A DNA stretch of 64,000 bases from Epiperipatus broadwayi (lineage: Eukaryota > Onychophora > Udeonychophora > Euonychophora > Peripatidae): assembly GCA_028023455.1 (NCBI GenBank), contig JAQFVV010012405.1:6847334-6911333 (forward strand), in the 5' to 3' direction. The notes beneath the pieces are model-generated. The model made no database searches. It saw only the letters and a program-made list of their open reading frames with translations, and had not been told where the DNA came from. Positions 25,501 to 36,955 of this stretch are shown in pieces; position 1 is the first letter of the stretch, and each line of letters starts with the position of its first letter. The translations under genes and the position numbers were made by a program.

Positions 25501-26090
25501 ATACAGTACAAAACAGTAAAAAAAATGCAAAAAAAAAATTCTATGCATATGCCTACAACTATGATACTAAAATTAATTTAAATCGAAAAGAAAACACAAT
25601 TAAATATATTCATATTTGAGATTTTAAAATGTTATATTTACAAAAAATGGCTACTAAAACATGATTAAATAAATGTATATTTAAGATGTGGGATCGTAAT
25701 ATGTAGCAGATAAAAATTGATCGGCATTGTGCCAAGATTCATAAAATTTAATAAGTTTGTAAATTTCAATTTTGTTATTATTTGTTTATTTACTTCTACT
25801 TTTACTTCCACACCAGTGACATTTTAAACAGGATGAAAAACTGTAAAGATACTTTTGCCCCAGTCACATGATAAAGTCTTTAAGGAAATAAGAAGGACTG
25901 TCTTATATGCAAACTCACATGGTAATTCATGAACAAATCCAGTCTATAAATGAAATTATGTAGTTTGTAACTTCACTGTACTACTTTTTAAAATTTTGCA
26001 GATAATGTTGGAAAATATAATTGCAGTGCCTTTCCCGTATTATTATTTGCAATTTCTGCTGGTAGAGGGCTCGCAATAGTAAAATATTAA
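22597..26090. other. No recognised gene
   Basis: An open frame at 22597-22839 (80 codons) has no recognisable domain and is probably chance. The rest is AT-rich with homopolymer runs (for example T17 near 23361) and a (TA)n tract at about 24965-24980. No mobile element was identified. Confidence 0.45.
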
Positions 26091-29060
26091 ATGTGATGTA
26101 ATGTGATGCACTGTGACTTCTTCTTATATGGAATCAGGAATCTCTCAGCAACTGTGTCCAGAGAAACCTGTTAGCCACTTTATCTTCCCTTTCCAATGCC
26201 CACCCTAAGTTTTCCCATAATCTACTCCATCCCATTTCCACAGCATAATCTTTGTCAACTCCATGGCTTTTATATCTAAATCCCCCTTATCTTTTCCCAA
26301 CCCAGCATAAAAACCAATAACCCACTTTCTGTATAATCACTTTGTTCATATTTATTCTTCCATAACTTCATTATTTGTACCCTTTCTGCTTCCAAGCATT
26401 TACATTGAATTAACAGATACCTAATATTTTCTGTGCCTTCCTTACACAACTTGCAAACTAAATCACCAATATTTTTCCATTTACATGTATATTCCCTTGT
26501 TGCTAAAGATCCCATTCTAGCCTTAAACAATAAACTAGTTTCTTATTATTATCATAAATTAACTCACACACAATGTTCTGTTTATATTTAAACTGTTTTT
26601 ACTCTCCATACTAATTCTCCATCTGTCTAACTCCCTATTCTTTATTAATGCATCTATTCTTCTATCCCATTCCTTACCACTATAACACTCAACAATCCTC
26701 CTAACACAATCATCCCACCTTTTGTACAAATATACTGATATAAATTCTTTATCCAAATGTTCTGCATTATCTTTCTCACCCATCTTGTTGTCTGCTCTTT
26801 ACTCATAACCCAATTAAATACTATTTTGACTATTCTTTTGTTATCTATAAACTGCAATCTACCAAATATTTTCATTTTGCTTTTTGCATCTCTCATATAA
26901 AAATTTGACCATCCGATTTCTCCTTGAATTGTCTCCTTTGCTGTCCACACATCTGCATCTAATGCATGTCTTCCTACTTCCCTTTGTACTTTTTCTAAGT
27001 AATCTAATACCCCTTTACTAACACACAATGCATCATTGCCATGTGTTAACCCTACTACTGCAACTAGCTTCCATACAATTTTAGCTACATCATATTTATT
27101 ATATGAAAGTATTGTTAATTTCTTTATCAGTCCCTTTTTTTCTTTGCTTCATTTACCAATTTTTTTCTTATTCATCCAAGCAATTTTTCTGATTACTTAA
27201 GATGATTCCCAAATAACTATATCCATCACACTTAACTTTATATCTCCCAATAAAAATTGTTTGTCTTCTCTTTCCCCAGTATTAACCATTATGTCCTCAG
27301 CATAACTTCCATATCTTCTTTCTGCACACAAAAAGACTTCATCTGCAAAAGAAAGTCTTGACAAAGTATATACTCCCTTGCCACCTATTAACAGTATCTC
27401 TATTCTTCTTTCTAGTCTTTCTATTGCTCTCTCCATTTCACTCAAATATAATAAAAGCAAAATAGTTGACATAGGGCATCATTGCCTTTGTCCCACCCCA
27501 TTTTAAACTTAACTGATTCTATATCCCCTAATTGATATATATAATAATTATTTTCATATACTCTCTTAATAATATCCACTAAGGCTTCATTCATTCTCAA
27601 ATTTGCTAAACTTACCCATAATCTATTTCTATTTACTCTATTATATGCCTTCTCTATATCTATACAACTCATATATAACTGTCTACCTGAATTCCTACTC
27701 ATATCCATAAGTTGTGTAACTACAAATAAATTATCTCCTATATGCCTATCTGATCATAAATCTCTTTGCATTTTCCCATTACATTATTCTCTTCCATCCA
27801 TTTTGCAACTCTTCCAGCCCCCATATATGAGAAAAAATTATATAAAACTGATGTTACCACTATTGATCTACAATTGTTTCACTTTCTATGATCCTTACCC
27901 TTTCCTTTAAATACTAATCTTACTCTTGTATTACTCCAATTACCTGGAAAATCTCTCTTCTGTGCCATCTTATTAAAACATGATAATAGCTTTACTTTTG
28001 TTGTATGCCCTAAATTTATTACCATCTCTGCTGCCCATCCATTTAAACCTCTTGCCTTTTCACTTTTCAATTTTTTCCCTGCCTCATTCCATTCATTTTT
28101 TGTAAACCTAATATTCCCATTACTATATGCTTTCACATTTTTTATCCCCCTATTCTTCACATCTAACATCTTTTCTATATCCATTATGTACCTATTCAAG
28201 ATTCTCTCTAATTCTTCTCTAGAGCTACATTCTATTCCCTCATCATCTAGTAATACTATCTCACTCCCCCCACCATTTCTCCTTTTAATGTAATTCCAAA
28301 ATTATTTTACTCCCATCTCTTCCACTTTTATTAATATCCTCCAACAAGTTACTATTCAATTTCTCTCTCTATAATTATCTATTTTAGTCAACTTCTTCTT
28401 TTCTAAGTACTTTTCTCATTTAGCATTAATATCTTTTTTCCTTGCTTTGTTCTTAATAGCACATTTATGTTCTCTGCTTGCCTTTCCTCTCTCTTTTACA
28501 TTTTTACTAACTCATTTTTTATTACTTTTATTCTTCTAAATATTCTCACCTAAAACCCCATTTGCCACTTTTTTTATTTCATCACACCAGTCCTTATACT
28601 CATCCCCAACCAACTCTTCCATGGTTTCTTCAACTTGTATTTTTATACTCTTCCAACTCATTCTTATCATTCACTCTCCATCCACATCTTTCACTATTGT
28701 TTTTACTTTTATTTCTATTCTCCTTCACGTTACTAACCATTTCGGTTACAAAGAAATTATGATCACTATTACATACTCTCTCTTCATTATCAAACACCTT
28801 AATTTTCCATATATTATTTATTTCCTCTTTCTCTTCCAATACATAATCTATTGTGTGGAATATATTATTTCTAGACCATGTGTATTGTCCCTCATAAATA
28901 TTTGATAAATTTCCAAATGCTCAAATTCACTCTCTGACAAAATTTCTTCAAAAGCTGTCCATTCTTATTATCTACATCATCAATTTCTTCAATATGCCCA
29001 TTCATATCTCCTATAATCATTATTCTCTTCCCCTTCTTTAAAACTCTGTATATCCTTAAA
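26091..29060 (-). mobile_element. Family C LINE, 5'-truncated, endonuclease to C-terminal zinc knuckle
   Basis: A non-LTR retrotransposon on the minus strand, broken by many frameshifts. From its 5' side: an APE-type endonuclease end with IMIIGDMNG (about 29000-29030) and VCNSDHNFF (about 28760); then RT blocks GLNGWAAEMVINLG (about 28020) and VRLVFKGKGKD (about 27895); DIEKAYNRVNRNRLW (about 27640); and SFADEVFLC (27338-27349), where the second catalytic Asp of FADD is Glu. The C-terminal region has CKLCKEGTENIRYLLIQC, a CX2C...HX4C knuckle (about 26400-26460). The 3' tail carries the repeat TGTGATGTAATGTGATG, the complement of the (CATCA)n tail of the second copy at 62110-62141. The start of the endonuclease is missing. 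Gene order fits a Jockey/I-group LINE; the exact clade was not determined. Confidence 0.88.
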
Positions 29061-29627
29061 GCTAGAGAATCAAATAAACTGCTCCATGTGTAAAAAGTAT
29101 TATGAAATTTAATATTTTATTTATATAGTACTTGTTATTATTAAATTTTATCTGCTTTTATTTTATATCATTTATTAAAAAAATATGTTAGTCACCAAAG
29201 ACAGGGTCTTGTAAGGCCAATTGAGCATTTCTGATAATGTAAATACAGTTCTGACAATTGGTTAGTGGTTAGCTAAATATGATTGGTCTTCCTACATCAA
29301 ATGCTACACTTCATTACTTTTACTCTTAAAAACATCAGGTTTGCTATAAAGAAGTCGAATCTGCTTTAGTAAATGATAGCGTTAAATGCAAAACCTTAAG
29401 TAGTGAATTAATGTTATATTCATTTGACTTGCCATTGTTCTGGAGTTTGAACCTAGACTAAGTAGAAATTAAAATTCTTTTTCATGTATCCAGTCAATAG
29501 TCTACTCAATATATTATCAGTACATGGATATCCAACTATTTTTAGTTAGACTAGATAAAATAAAAATTAAAAATCTCTCACCGCCTGACAAAGAGGTGAA
29601 CCTAATAAATAAATATATTGTCATTCA
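29061..29627. other. No recognised feature
   Basis: AT-rich sequence to the right of the family C LINE. No matching target duplication was found on the two sides of that LINE. Confidence 0.5.
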
Positions 29628-29735
29628 GAAGATCATGTGACATTTAAGCATTGGATGTGATGCGCTTGATCTGTGAACCATGTATCTTTGAATCCAACAC
29701 TTTACCACTGCACTAAACTATATACGCAGTTGTAA
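29628..29735 (-). repeat. F5 SINE-like relic
   Basis: On the minus strand it reads GTTTAGTGCAGTGGTAAAGT, then GGATTCAAAGATACATGG (B-box-like), ending ATGTCACATGATC. It is the clearest F5 copy and aligns with those at 5575, 9755 and 36848. Confidence 0.6.
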
Positions 29736-30699
29736 AGTGAAATAACCTCAAACGGGATGTGACCTACGAAATAGAAAACCATTTAAATATTATTAAAAGG
29801 CTAATTAAAACCATTATTTATGTATATTTTTAAATCTATATTTATACTGTAGAAATATTACTGTTTTTTAAAGTAACTTTTTTCTTCAAACGACTATTGA
29901 ATCTATTATTATTATTCATGATATATATAAAGAAAAGATAAGGAGAATTTTATACAAGATTTATGAAGTGTAATAATTAAATAGCACTAAAAAAAAGACT
30001 TCAATGATTTTGTTTTAAATGTATTAATAACTTTAATTCTTTTGCTATTAATAAAGAAAAATTGATAATCATATATGACCACATTTAATTCTGGAAATAT
30101 TTCAATATATTTTAGTCAGGCAAAATTACTTCTACAGAAAAAATATCGTGAATTAAGTTTATAATTAGATAAAAAGATTAGAAACTTAACAAGTGCTTCA
30201 CATATGAAGTACAGAAAATACACAGCATTTTATAAGAAATGTTATTTGCGTTTATTAAATTATAATAAGTGATTTATTAACAGCTAGAATTGGTTATCTA
30301 CATGTATGTGTTTGTGTGTAAATATGCATGTACTACAGGAGTTTGCAGCAATGCACATTTTCTTGCTGTATCTATGACCTATGTTTAATCCAGGGTAAGA
30401 CAATTTGGATTTTTTTTTTTTAGCAAACTTGGTATCTTTTTAAATTAGTTTGACCTTAGACAACTCAGTTAACCCCTCACTATTGGTTACAAAATGAGTA
30501 ACTATTTCTAGCAGAAGAACACACAAAAATGGAAAAATACCTATCAGCAATTTAAATATGAGCATCTGGAAGCATGAATTAAGAAAAGCTTGAAAATGAA
30601 TTAATAATAAGTGAGATATACAAACTCCCCTCGAGTGGGGTTTTTATATACTTAATATAACCTGCTAAGCATGCTTTCAGTATCTTCTAGTCATATCAT
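29736..30699. other. No recognised gene
   Basis: AT-rich. A SINE-like patch, GCAGCAATGCACATTTTCTT to TTTAATCCAGG (30345-30395), could be another F5 relic; this is weak. Confidence 0.4.
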
Positions 30700-31164
30700 A
30701 ATCATAGCAATTTCATTCCAATATCAGCCTTTCAAGCTAATTGAGCATGCGCCTTTGAGAGTGTTAAATAAATGAATACTCTCTTCTTCAATCCAAGATA
30801 TAGCATTTATGCAGGAATAAAAAGAATTCCTCTTATTCCTACCACTCAAATTCTTTTATATGAGCAAATCTGAAGAACTTCTGAAGAGAGCGTGAGTAGA
30901 TTCTCACTTTAAATTACTATTTATGATGTTATTTGGCTGAATGATGTCGGATTTGCTCATATAAAAGAATTTGAGTCGTAGGAATAAGAGGGATTCTTTT
31001 TATTCCTGCATAAATGCTATATCTCGGATTGAAGAAGAGAGTATTCATTTATTTAACACTCTCAAAGGTGCATGCTCAATTAGCTTGAAAGGCTGATATT
31101 GGAATGAAATATAATTGCAAGCACGGCGCTAGATAAAATATTTGCTTATTTAATCATAGCAATT
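30700..31164 (+). mobile_element. F2 foldback element with 13-bp target duplication
   Basis: The element is 30713-31151, flanked by AATCATAGCAATT at 30700-30712 and 31152-31164. Arms of about 158 bp (30713-30870 and 30951-31107) are inverted copies around an 80-bp centre. The 3' end, AAGCACGGCGCTAGATAAAA then TATTTGCTTATTT, abuts the right duplication and matches the tail of the 15.8-kb copy. The right arm keeps the hairpin AGGAATAA/TTATTCCT, whose bases differ from the other copy at both partners. There is no coding capacity and no poly-A. Confidence 0.9.
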
Positions 31165-31543
31165 GGAAAACATGGAAAGAACTATCTTCTGGAGAAGCAC
31201 TTTTCCTGAAGTAGATTATTTAAAGACTTATTTATCTAAACACACACACACACATATATATATATATTAGTAAGAAAATTAAATAATACATTGCATGACT
31301 TAATTTAATAAACTTGTATTACAGATATAATATAATGAGCATGCTAATATTTCTTAACAAGTTTTTCTGAATATCCTTATCCTCAAACTGGTTTCAAACT
31401 GCAGGATGTCATCAGTGAGATGCTAGAATATTCAGACATTATATCTAAAAATACCAGATCAAGCCCAGCATTTATCTAATAGTTAACTATTAAGTAGAAA
31501 ATCTGAAATTTTCAGACATCTATATGTCTTCAAATCCAGCTAT
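31165..31543. other. No gene; (CA)n(TA)n microsatellite
   Basis: ACACACACACACATATATAT lies at about 31241-31267. Nothing else is recognised up to the LTR element. Confidence 0.5.
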
Positions 31544-31548
31544 CTACT

Positions 31549-31978
31549 TGTTGTATTCATTGTGAGAAATAAACAGCGAGTTTACTAGAGACAATTTACT
31601 CCAGAAGTTTTCGATTTATTTTAGTTGAAAGTAAAAATAATTATAATGGAAAATAATTATAATTAAAAGCAAGTTGTGGGATTATTTTTATCAGAGATAA
31701 AAATAACTAATTAAAGTAAGAACAATAAAACGGATTTGGAAAACACACGATTAAGTTTTTGGAATGTAGCAGATAAGACTAAACAAAAGAACTCAGGGGG
31801 ATATATAAACTGCTAGAGGAAAACATCGCGCACTTATTACAGTCTTGTTAACAGAAGTAGATACGTAAAGCTAGTAAGAGCTATTTGTGGCACAAAGGTT
31901 TTAAGAGTTGTTCAGCCGAGTTTCGATCGGATTGTACGTGTTTTTCTACCCCTCTGGAAAAGCTTAGGGGTGAATACA
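31549..31978 (+). repeat. 5' LTR (430 bp)
   Basis: It begins TGTTGTATTC and ends GAATACA, giving TG...CA ends with the short inverted repeat TGTATTC/GAATACA. A TATA-like ATATATAAAC at 31801-31810 is a plausible core promoter. It contains 24 bp that the 3' LTR has lost. Confidence 0.93.
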
Positions 31979-31987
31979 TTACAAGAT

Positions 31988-32010
31988 TGGTGCAGTCTAA
32001 GATTCGAACC
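31988..32010 (+). promoter_or_regulatory. Candidate primer-binding site
   Basis: TGGTGCAGTCTAAGATTCGA then ACC starts 9 nt after the 5' LTR. TGG is the complement of a tRNA CCA end, and GATTCGAACC is the complement of a tRNA T-loop box. The spacing implies an acceptor about 2 nt short of normal, so the exact tRNA was not assigned. Confidence 0.6.
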
Positions 32011-32073
32011 TAGTAAAACTTGAAGGAATAAGCCAGACGAGAAAATCAATCGATACATTCGGAAACAAGTAAA

Positions 32074-33483
32074 ATGTCGTTAGGACAAAGCAGTATTCCT
32101 GAATTTAGCATTGAAAATGCCGAGGAATGGCCTCTCTATATAATTCAATTGGAAAAATTTTTCAAGTTAAATGGGATAAAAAATAATGAAAAAAAAAGTG
32201 GCCGCACTTTTATGTTTAGGAAGATGCAAAGTCATAGAAATTATTAATAAATTATGGGACGGACCGATAACTGATGGAGTACAGTTTGAAGATATGGTTA
32301 AAAAATTAACAGACTATTTTAGCCTGAAGCCATCTAGATGTGTAGCTAGATTAATTTGGGAAATAGAAAGCAAGCCAGCATGGAAAAAATTAAAGACTAT
32401 GATATAGTATTAAAACTGTTGGCAAAAAACTGCGATTATGGCAAATTTTTAGAACAAGCTTTGCTGGATCAATTATTGTGGGGAAAGATTGTGACAGACG
32501 TTGTTAATGGAAAGCGACTTATCATACAAAGTGGCTATTAAAAAAGGAATAGCATATGAAGCAGTAATTGGGCAAGCCATAGCTTTTAGAAACAACTCAG
32601 AAGAGACCAGAAAGATGGCAGTTTACAAAACAGATCAAAGCCAGCAGCTGAAGAATGAAAATATTTATAGAGAGAAAATGTTAACAGTGAAATGTTTCTG
32701 CTGTGGTAAAACTGGTCATGTATCTAAAAATTGTAAATGGAGAAAAGAAAACTGTTTTAACTGCAGATTTGAAGGACATTTAGCAGCTGCATGCAAAAAA
32801 CCACGACAAACAAAATATAATCCAGGCACAGATGATACAACGTATACTATTGGCTATGTATCAACTAAGGGACAAAGCATGGCCATGAGAGATAGGACTT
32901 TTTCACAAAGACAAAAACAGATCACTAAACTACAAGAATTGGAGTCATGTAACCAAAAATTAGCTGCCTTGCTTGAGAGAAAGACACAATCGGAGCTACA
33001 ACTCAACTTGCAATTTAAAGAACTATCAAAAGAAGTGCACAAATTAAAACTGGATGTTTATGAATTAAATAAATTAAAAGAAGAACAAAATTCACAATTT
33101 AGTAAAAAATTACAAAGCAAATTTTCAGAATGTCAGATTTTGGAAAGATCGAATGAAGATTTAAAAAGCAAACTCGCAATGTCATAATTATCCGAACAGG
33201 TAGAGAGTTGGCAGCAGTATGAAATGGAACTACAGGAAAAGATGGCCGAAAGTGAAAATGAAATTGATATGTTCGAAGATTTTTTAGAACAGAAATCTTT
33301 AGACAGTGAGCGGCCAGAGACAAAAACCGCAGAACAGGAAAAAACCCAGAGTCTCTCCAAGTGAGAGAAAAAAGCACTCAAGGTGGCGAGAAAAAAGAAG
33401 AGTTCACACAATTTTCAAGGTTATATCGATTAATAGGAAAAATCAAGTTTTCTCCAAACTGAAAAAGGAAACTGTGCATATTG
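32074..33483 (+). pseudogene. Gag-like protein with two CCHC knuckles and a coiled-coil tail, frameshifted
   Basis: Gag packages element RNA into particles. The frame opens at ATG 32074, shifts at a run of nine A near 32188, and shifts again near 32350 and 32510; the pieces then line up as a capsid-like region (CDYGKFLEQALLDQ) and two nucleocapsid knuckles, CFCCGKTGHVSKNC and CFNCRFEGHLAAAC (32694-32796). Downstream, instead of protease and RT, come about 200 codons rich in Lys, Glu, Gln and Leu with heptad-like spacing (from about 32905), interrupted by TAA at 33185-33187 and TGA at 33361-33363, ending in a Lys/Arg-rich segment. The coiled coil is unusual for a gypsy Gag. It may be an element innovation or a captured host segment; which one cannot be told here. 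Confidence 0.82.
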
Positions 33484-33524
33484 GATGATTATGTGTAACG
33501 TAAATAAACTATAACTTCTGGAGT

Positions 33525-33536
33525 GAGGGGAGGAAG
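33525..33536 (+). promoter_or_regulatory. Polypurine tract
   Basis: GAGGGGAGGAAG lies immediately before the 3' LTR start (TGTTG), the expected site and composition for the primer of plus-strand DNA synthesis. Confidence 0.85.
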
Positions 33537-33942
33537 TGTTGTATTCGTTGTGAGAAATAAACAGCGAGTTTACTAGAGACAATTTACTCCAGAAGTTTTC
33601 GATTTATTTTAGTTGAAAGTAAAAATAATTATAATGGAAAATAATTATAATTAAAAGCAAGTTGTGGGATTATTTTTATCAGAGATAAAAATAACTAATT
33701 AAAGTAAGAACAATAAAACGGATTTGGAAAACACGCGATTAAATTTTTGGAATGTAGCAGATAAGACTAAACAAAATAACTCAGGGGGATATATAAACTG
33801 CTAGAGGAAAACATCACGCACTTTTTACAGTCTTGTTAACAGAAGTAGATATGTAAAGCTAGTAAGAGCTATTTGCGGCACAAGTTTCGATTGGATTGTA
33901 CATGTTTTTCTACCCCTCTGGAAAAGCTTAGGGGCGAATACA
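33537..33942 (+). repeat. 3' LTR (406 bp)
   Basis: Same ends as the 5' LTR. By eye it has 11 substitutions, several at CG dinucleotides, and one 24-bp deletion after CGGCACAA. The TATA-like motif is kept at 33789-33798. Confidence 0.93.
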
Positions 33943-34839
33943 TATTGAACTGTCATAGTCATATTGAACTGAATTAAATTCAGATACATCATATACAGTA
34001 CTGTGATCTGTCTAGATATCTATCCCTAGCAAAGTCCCAAGAAAAAAAATATTTGGAGAGAATGTATTGTCTTAAAAAAGGATTTTGTACTGATATCATG
34101 CCCATGACATAGTATTTTGACACAAAAGGGAATGAACAATCATATGATGTGCATACTTTTTCCAGAAAAAGTCTTATGTTAAAAAGTTATAAAAAGTTGT
34201 GGGATTATGAAAAAATAAGATGAAGTACATTTAAAATCTAATTATAACATTTTTAAAATATTTTTATGGTAATAACATCTATAATGAATTCATCAATAAT
34301 AAACAGGATAGATTGTGATTTTAGTGGCCCTACTGAATATACAAATTAACAGGACAGATCATAATTCTGGTGTATTTTACTGAATGTGAAAATAATAACA
34401 CCTATATTTAACACTTTTTGAGGGTATGTACAGTCATGAAATATTATATATAAAATTATGAAAAGTTAATTGAATATGTAATTGTATATAAAATGTAAAT
34501 AGCTCTAAAAACCTACTCACTGCAAGATATTCATCTATAAACAAACCACGAAAAAGCAGACATTCATTCATTTCGTACTCACAAGACTAATTAAATCAGT
34601 TTTCTGAAGATTTATGAGGAGCTTATTTTTTAACTTAATTTCTAGATAATAATGTCTAGATATCCTTTTACCATTAGGCAAAATAATCCAACAGTTAGTT
34701 GGAAAATGGATGTCTATCGATAGTTAAAGAAGAGAGAAAAAGTTTCAATGCAATGTGAAAATCAGTGAGATAAGTTTAGATGTCTGACAGTGATCATCAT
34801 ATTGATGAAGAGAAAAGGATTTTCATAGAGATCACTCAA
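33943..34839. other. No recognised feature
   Basis: AT-rich; nothing supported. The last 150 bases may be decayed LINE sequence leading into the next fragment. Confidence 0.45.
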
Positions 34840-35130
34840 TGAAATATAGAAATAGGTATGTTGAGAATATCAAGAAGATATAAAAAGTGAAATACTTGGC
34901 TAAAAGAACAAATCAGTGGACACATTGCTAAATGAGATGATAATAGATAGACCATTAAAATGCTAACAAGATTTTAAGTGATAGTGAAAGGCTTATAAAG
35001 AAACCACATATAATATGTATGGATGAAATAAGGAAGTTTGTTGATATAATATGCAGAAGTGTTATAAAATAGAGGAACAGATTTAAACTTGGAAAGACCT
35101 TTATCATGCAGTAAATTATTAATGATTGTA
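34840..35130 (+). pseudogene. Family B LINE, C-terminal relic
   Basis: One frame reads SGHIAK, stop, DDNR, stop, TIKM near 34915-34965; the stops stand where tryptophan or arginine is normal. This is followed by IRKFVDII (about 35030) and the tail AAACTTGGAAAGACCTTTAT then CATGCAGT, the counterpart of the ERPFILQWI end of family B at 63180. It is an old, dead copy on the plus strand. Confidence 0.6.
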
Positions 35131-35398
35131 AATGATTATATATATATTATAAAAATTTCTTGTGCAAATGACTATTTTTATCAAGAACCTTTTCATAGTA
35201 ACCACTTTTTAACAAAAAAATTACTAATGGTTGATCATTTTTATTAAATTAGAAATTACTATAAAATAAAGTTTGCATCTACCATCTCAAAATCAATTGA
35301 TTCATTAATTCACAGCTTTAAAAAAAGATACTTTTGTGTATATTTATATATACAATAATGAAGTAGCTATTTCTTTCTCTAATCCTCTTAGATTTTTT
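35131..35398. other. AT-rich spacer
   Basis: Nothing recognised. Confidence 0.5.
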
Positions 35399-35522
35399 CT
35401 TTGTGACATAATTTTCTTTATATGTCAAAGTGTCGGCCGGGAAACAAACCCTGGGACAACTGCTTGTAAGGCAGATGTGCTAACCACTCGGCCACCAATG
35501 CTTGACTCTTTGTGACATAGTT
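35399..35522 (-). mobile_element. tRNA-derived SINE S3 with target duplication
   Basis: The body 35414-35507 read on the minus strand starts TCAAGCATTGGTGGCCGAGT, has the A box TGGCCGAGTGG, the arm CTGCCTTACAAGCAG, a T arm with GGGTTTGTTTCCC, and the tail TTTGACATATAAAGAA. CTTTGTGACATAATT (35399-35413) and CTTTGTGACATAGTT (35508-35522) are the duplication, with one later change. Confidence 0.9.
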
Positions 35523-36087
35523 GTAAACAATGAAGCATTATTTGCAATTGTGCAGTTGCTGTTATGGATTTAGTAAAAAGCAAAATTCTAATCTTTTAAT
35601 CCTCAGAGCAATTTCTGGCATTATGACTGTGACGTGAGAAAATGTTTTGATACCTGCAAATGTAAATATATTTAAAATTTATGAATTCAGCATCACTTAG
35701 GTATGTACTTTGTGTATTTCATCATCATTAATTGTCATAATAAAATAAATAAGAAAAAAAAGATAATGTTTATTTTTTAAACTATATTTTTTTTGTTAAT
35801 TACATTAATTGATATTTTAAAATATTTTAATTTTTAGAATGAAATGTATCATATGTATGTTAACAGCATATGCATGTTAAAAACATCTGTACTATATATG
35901 TGTGTCTTAAGCTCCTTATTTTGTAATGTCCACTATTATCTGTTGATTTAGATAACAACATGAGAGCGTATAGCTAAATACATAAATATGAAGGTATTAT
36001 TATTTCCTATTTAGATGTACATTTTACATTCAAAGTCTATATTTTTATATCAGTGATGATCTTATTTTTATGTTTTTGACTGTTCAT
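35523..36087. other. No recognised feature
   Basis: AT-rich; nothing supported. Confidence 0.5.
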
Positions 36088-36571
36088 TTCTAATCATGAA
36101 GCTAAACTCTCCATACAGTAGCATCACTCAGTGAAAATCCGATTAATCATTGACTGAAAAAGGTTTGTGCATAAAATACTTATCTAGGGCCTACCCATCC
36201 AATATTCCCAGACTAGTTTCTAGCTTGTGGCTTGCATTGTGTTTTCATTTTGGACTAAAGGCTTTATATTTAGTTAATAAGGTAAAAGGTGGCTGCTGGA
36301 GGGTTGTATTAGATCCTAAGATCTAGATGCAGTGCTTTCAGTTCCAAGACTCCTTACTGATGAAATCTACAAGTTAGAAACTAATCTGGGGATATTGGAT
36401 GAATAGGCACTAGATAGGGATTTTATGCACAAATCTTCTTGCATCCATTGATTACTCTGCCTTGCACTGAATGGTACTACTGTATGGAGAGTTTAGCCTC
36501 TGTGTAAATTGTGTAAGCATAAAGAATAGTAATTATGTGATGTTTAGTGGTTTAATTCTAATCATGAAGCT
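36088..36571 (-). mobile_element. F1 element, copy b, foldback form
   Basis: The body is about 36101-36555. The repeat TTCTAATCATGAA (13 bp) occurs at 36088-36100 and 36556-36568. The match runs three bases further (GCT), but GCTAAACTCTCC is the F1 terminal sequence, so those bases are probably the element's. Long arms (about 36101-36250 and 36340-36510) are inverted copies, including CTCTCCATACAGTAG and CTACTGTATGGAGAG. The leader end reads AGAATAGTAATTATGTGATG. No coding capacity. Confidence 0.87.
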
Positions 36572-36847
36572 TACATTTTATTTTTAGAAATTATGATCAA
36601 TCTTACTATTGCATTTTTAAAGATATCATTGTAGAAATTGGGAGTAATGTTCCAGTGACTCTGAAGATATATTTTAACCAATTGGGTCTTCTCAAGTTAT
36701 TCTTCACATTGTTATAATCCCAAATGTCATACATTATTTTGTATTTATAAGGGTATATTACACAATTCTTTTAATTTTTTAATGTATATAATCTTCTTAA
36801 TACGAACATGATTGTATTCATTAGGAAAAGTGGTTGTTACTCTGTGC
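36572..36847. other. AT-rich spacer
   Basis: Nothing recognised. Confidence 0.5.
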
Positions 36848-36955
36848 GATTAAATGCAGTGGTTGAGTGGTAGAGAGGAGAGCCAGATATCTGTGTATCA
36901 CAGTATAATCTGTCATTTTTGGTATTAAAACATCATGTGACTGAATTATCATCAT
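36848..36955 (+). repeat. F5 SINE-like relic
   Basis: ATGCAGTGGTTGAGTGGTAG at the start and ACATCATGTGACTG at the end match the F5 order GTGCAGTGGTAA...ATGTCACATGATC. The copy is old and no target duplication is seen. Confidence 0.45.

Larger units (their letters stand above)
31549..33942 (+). mobile_element. Non-autonomous LTR retrotransposon with gag only
   Basis: Two direct LTRs bound a 2.4-kb element. Next to the 5' LTR is a tRNA primer-binding-like site and next to the 3' LTR a polypurine tract, so the cis signals for reverse transcription are present. Between them lies only a broken gag-like region with a coiled-coil extension; no protease, reverse transcriptase or integrase motif is seen in any frame. 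The Gag core style and two CCHC knuckles suit the Ty3/gypsy group. The flanks are TACT and TATT, not an exact target duplication. The LTRs differ at 11 positions plus one 24-bp deletion, so the insertion is of moderate age. Confidence 0.9.

Noticed and set aside
26091-29060. Target duplication of the family C LINE
   Set aside because: No convincing direct repeat joins the two flanks; the apparent AATATTTTA/TAAAATATT similarity is inverted.
31544-33947. Exact target duplication of the LTR element
   Set aside because: The flanks are CTACT and TATTG; only a 4-bp TACT/TATT match with one mismatch can be claimed.
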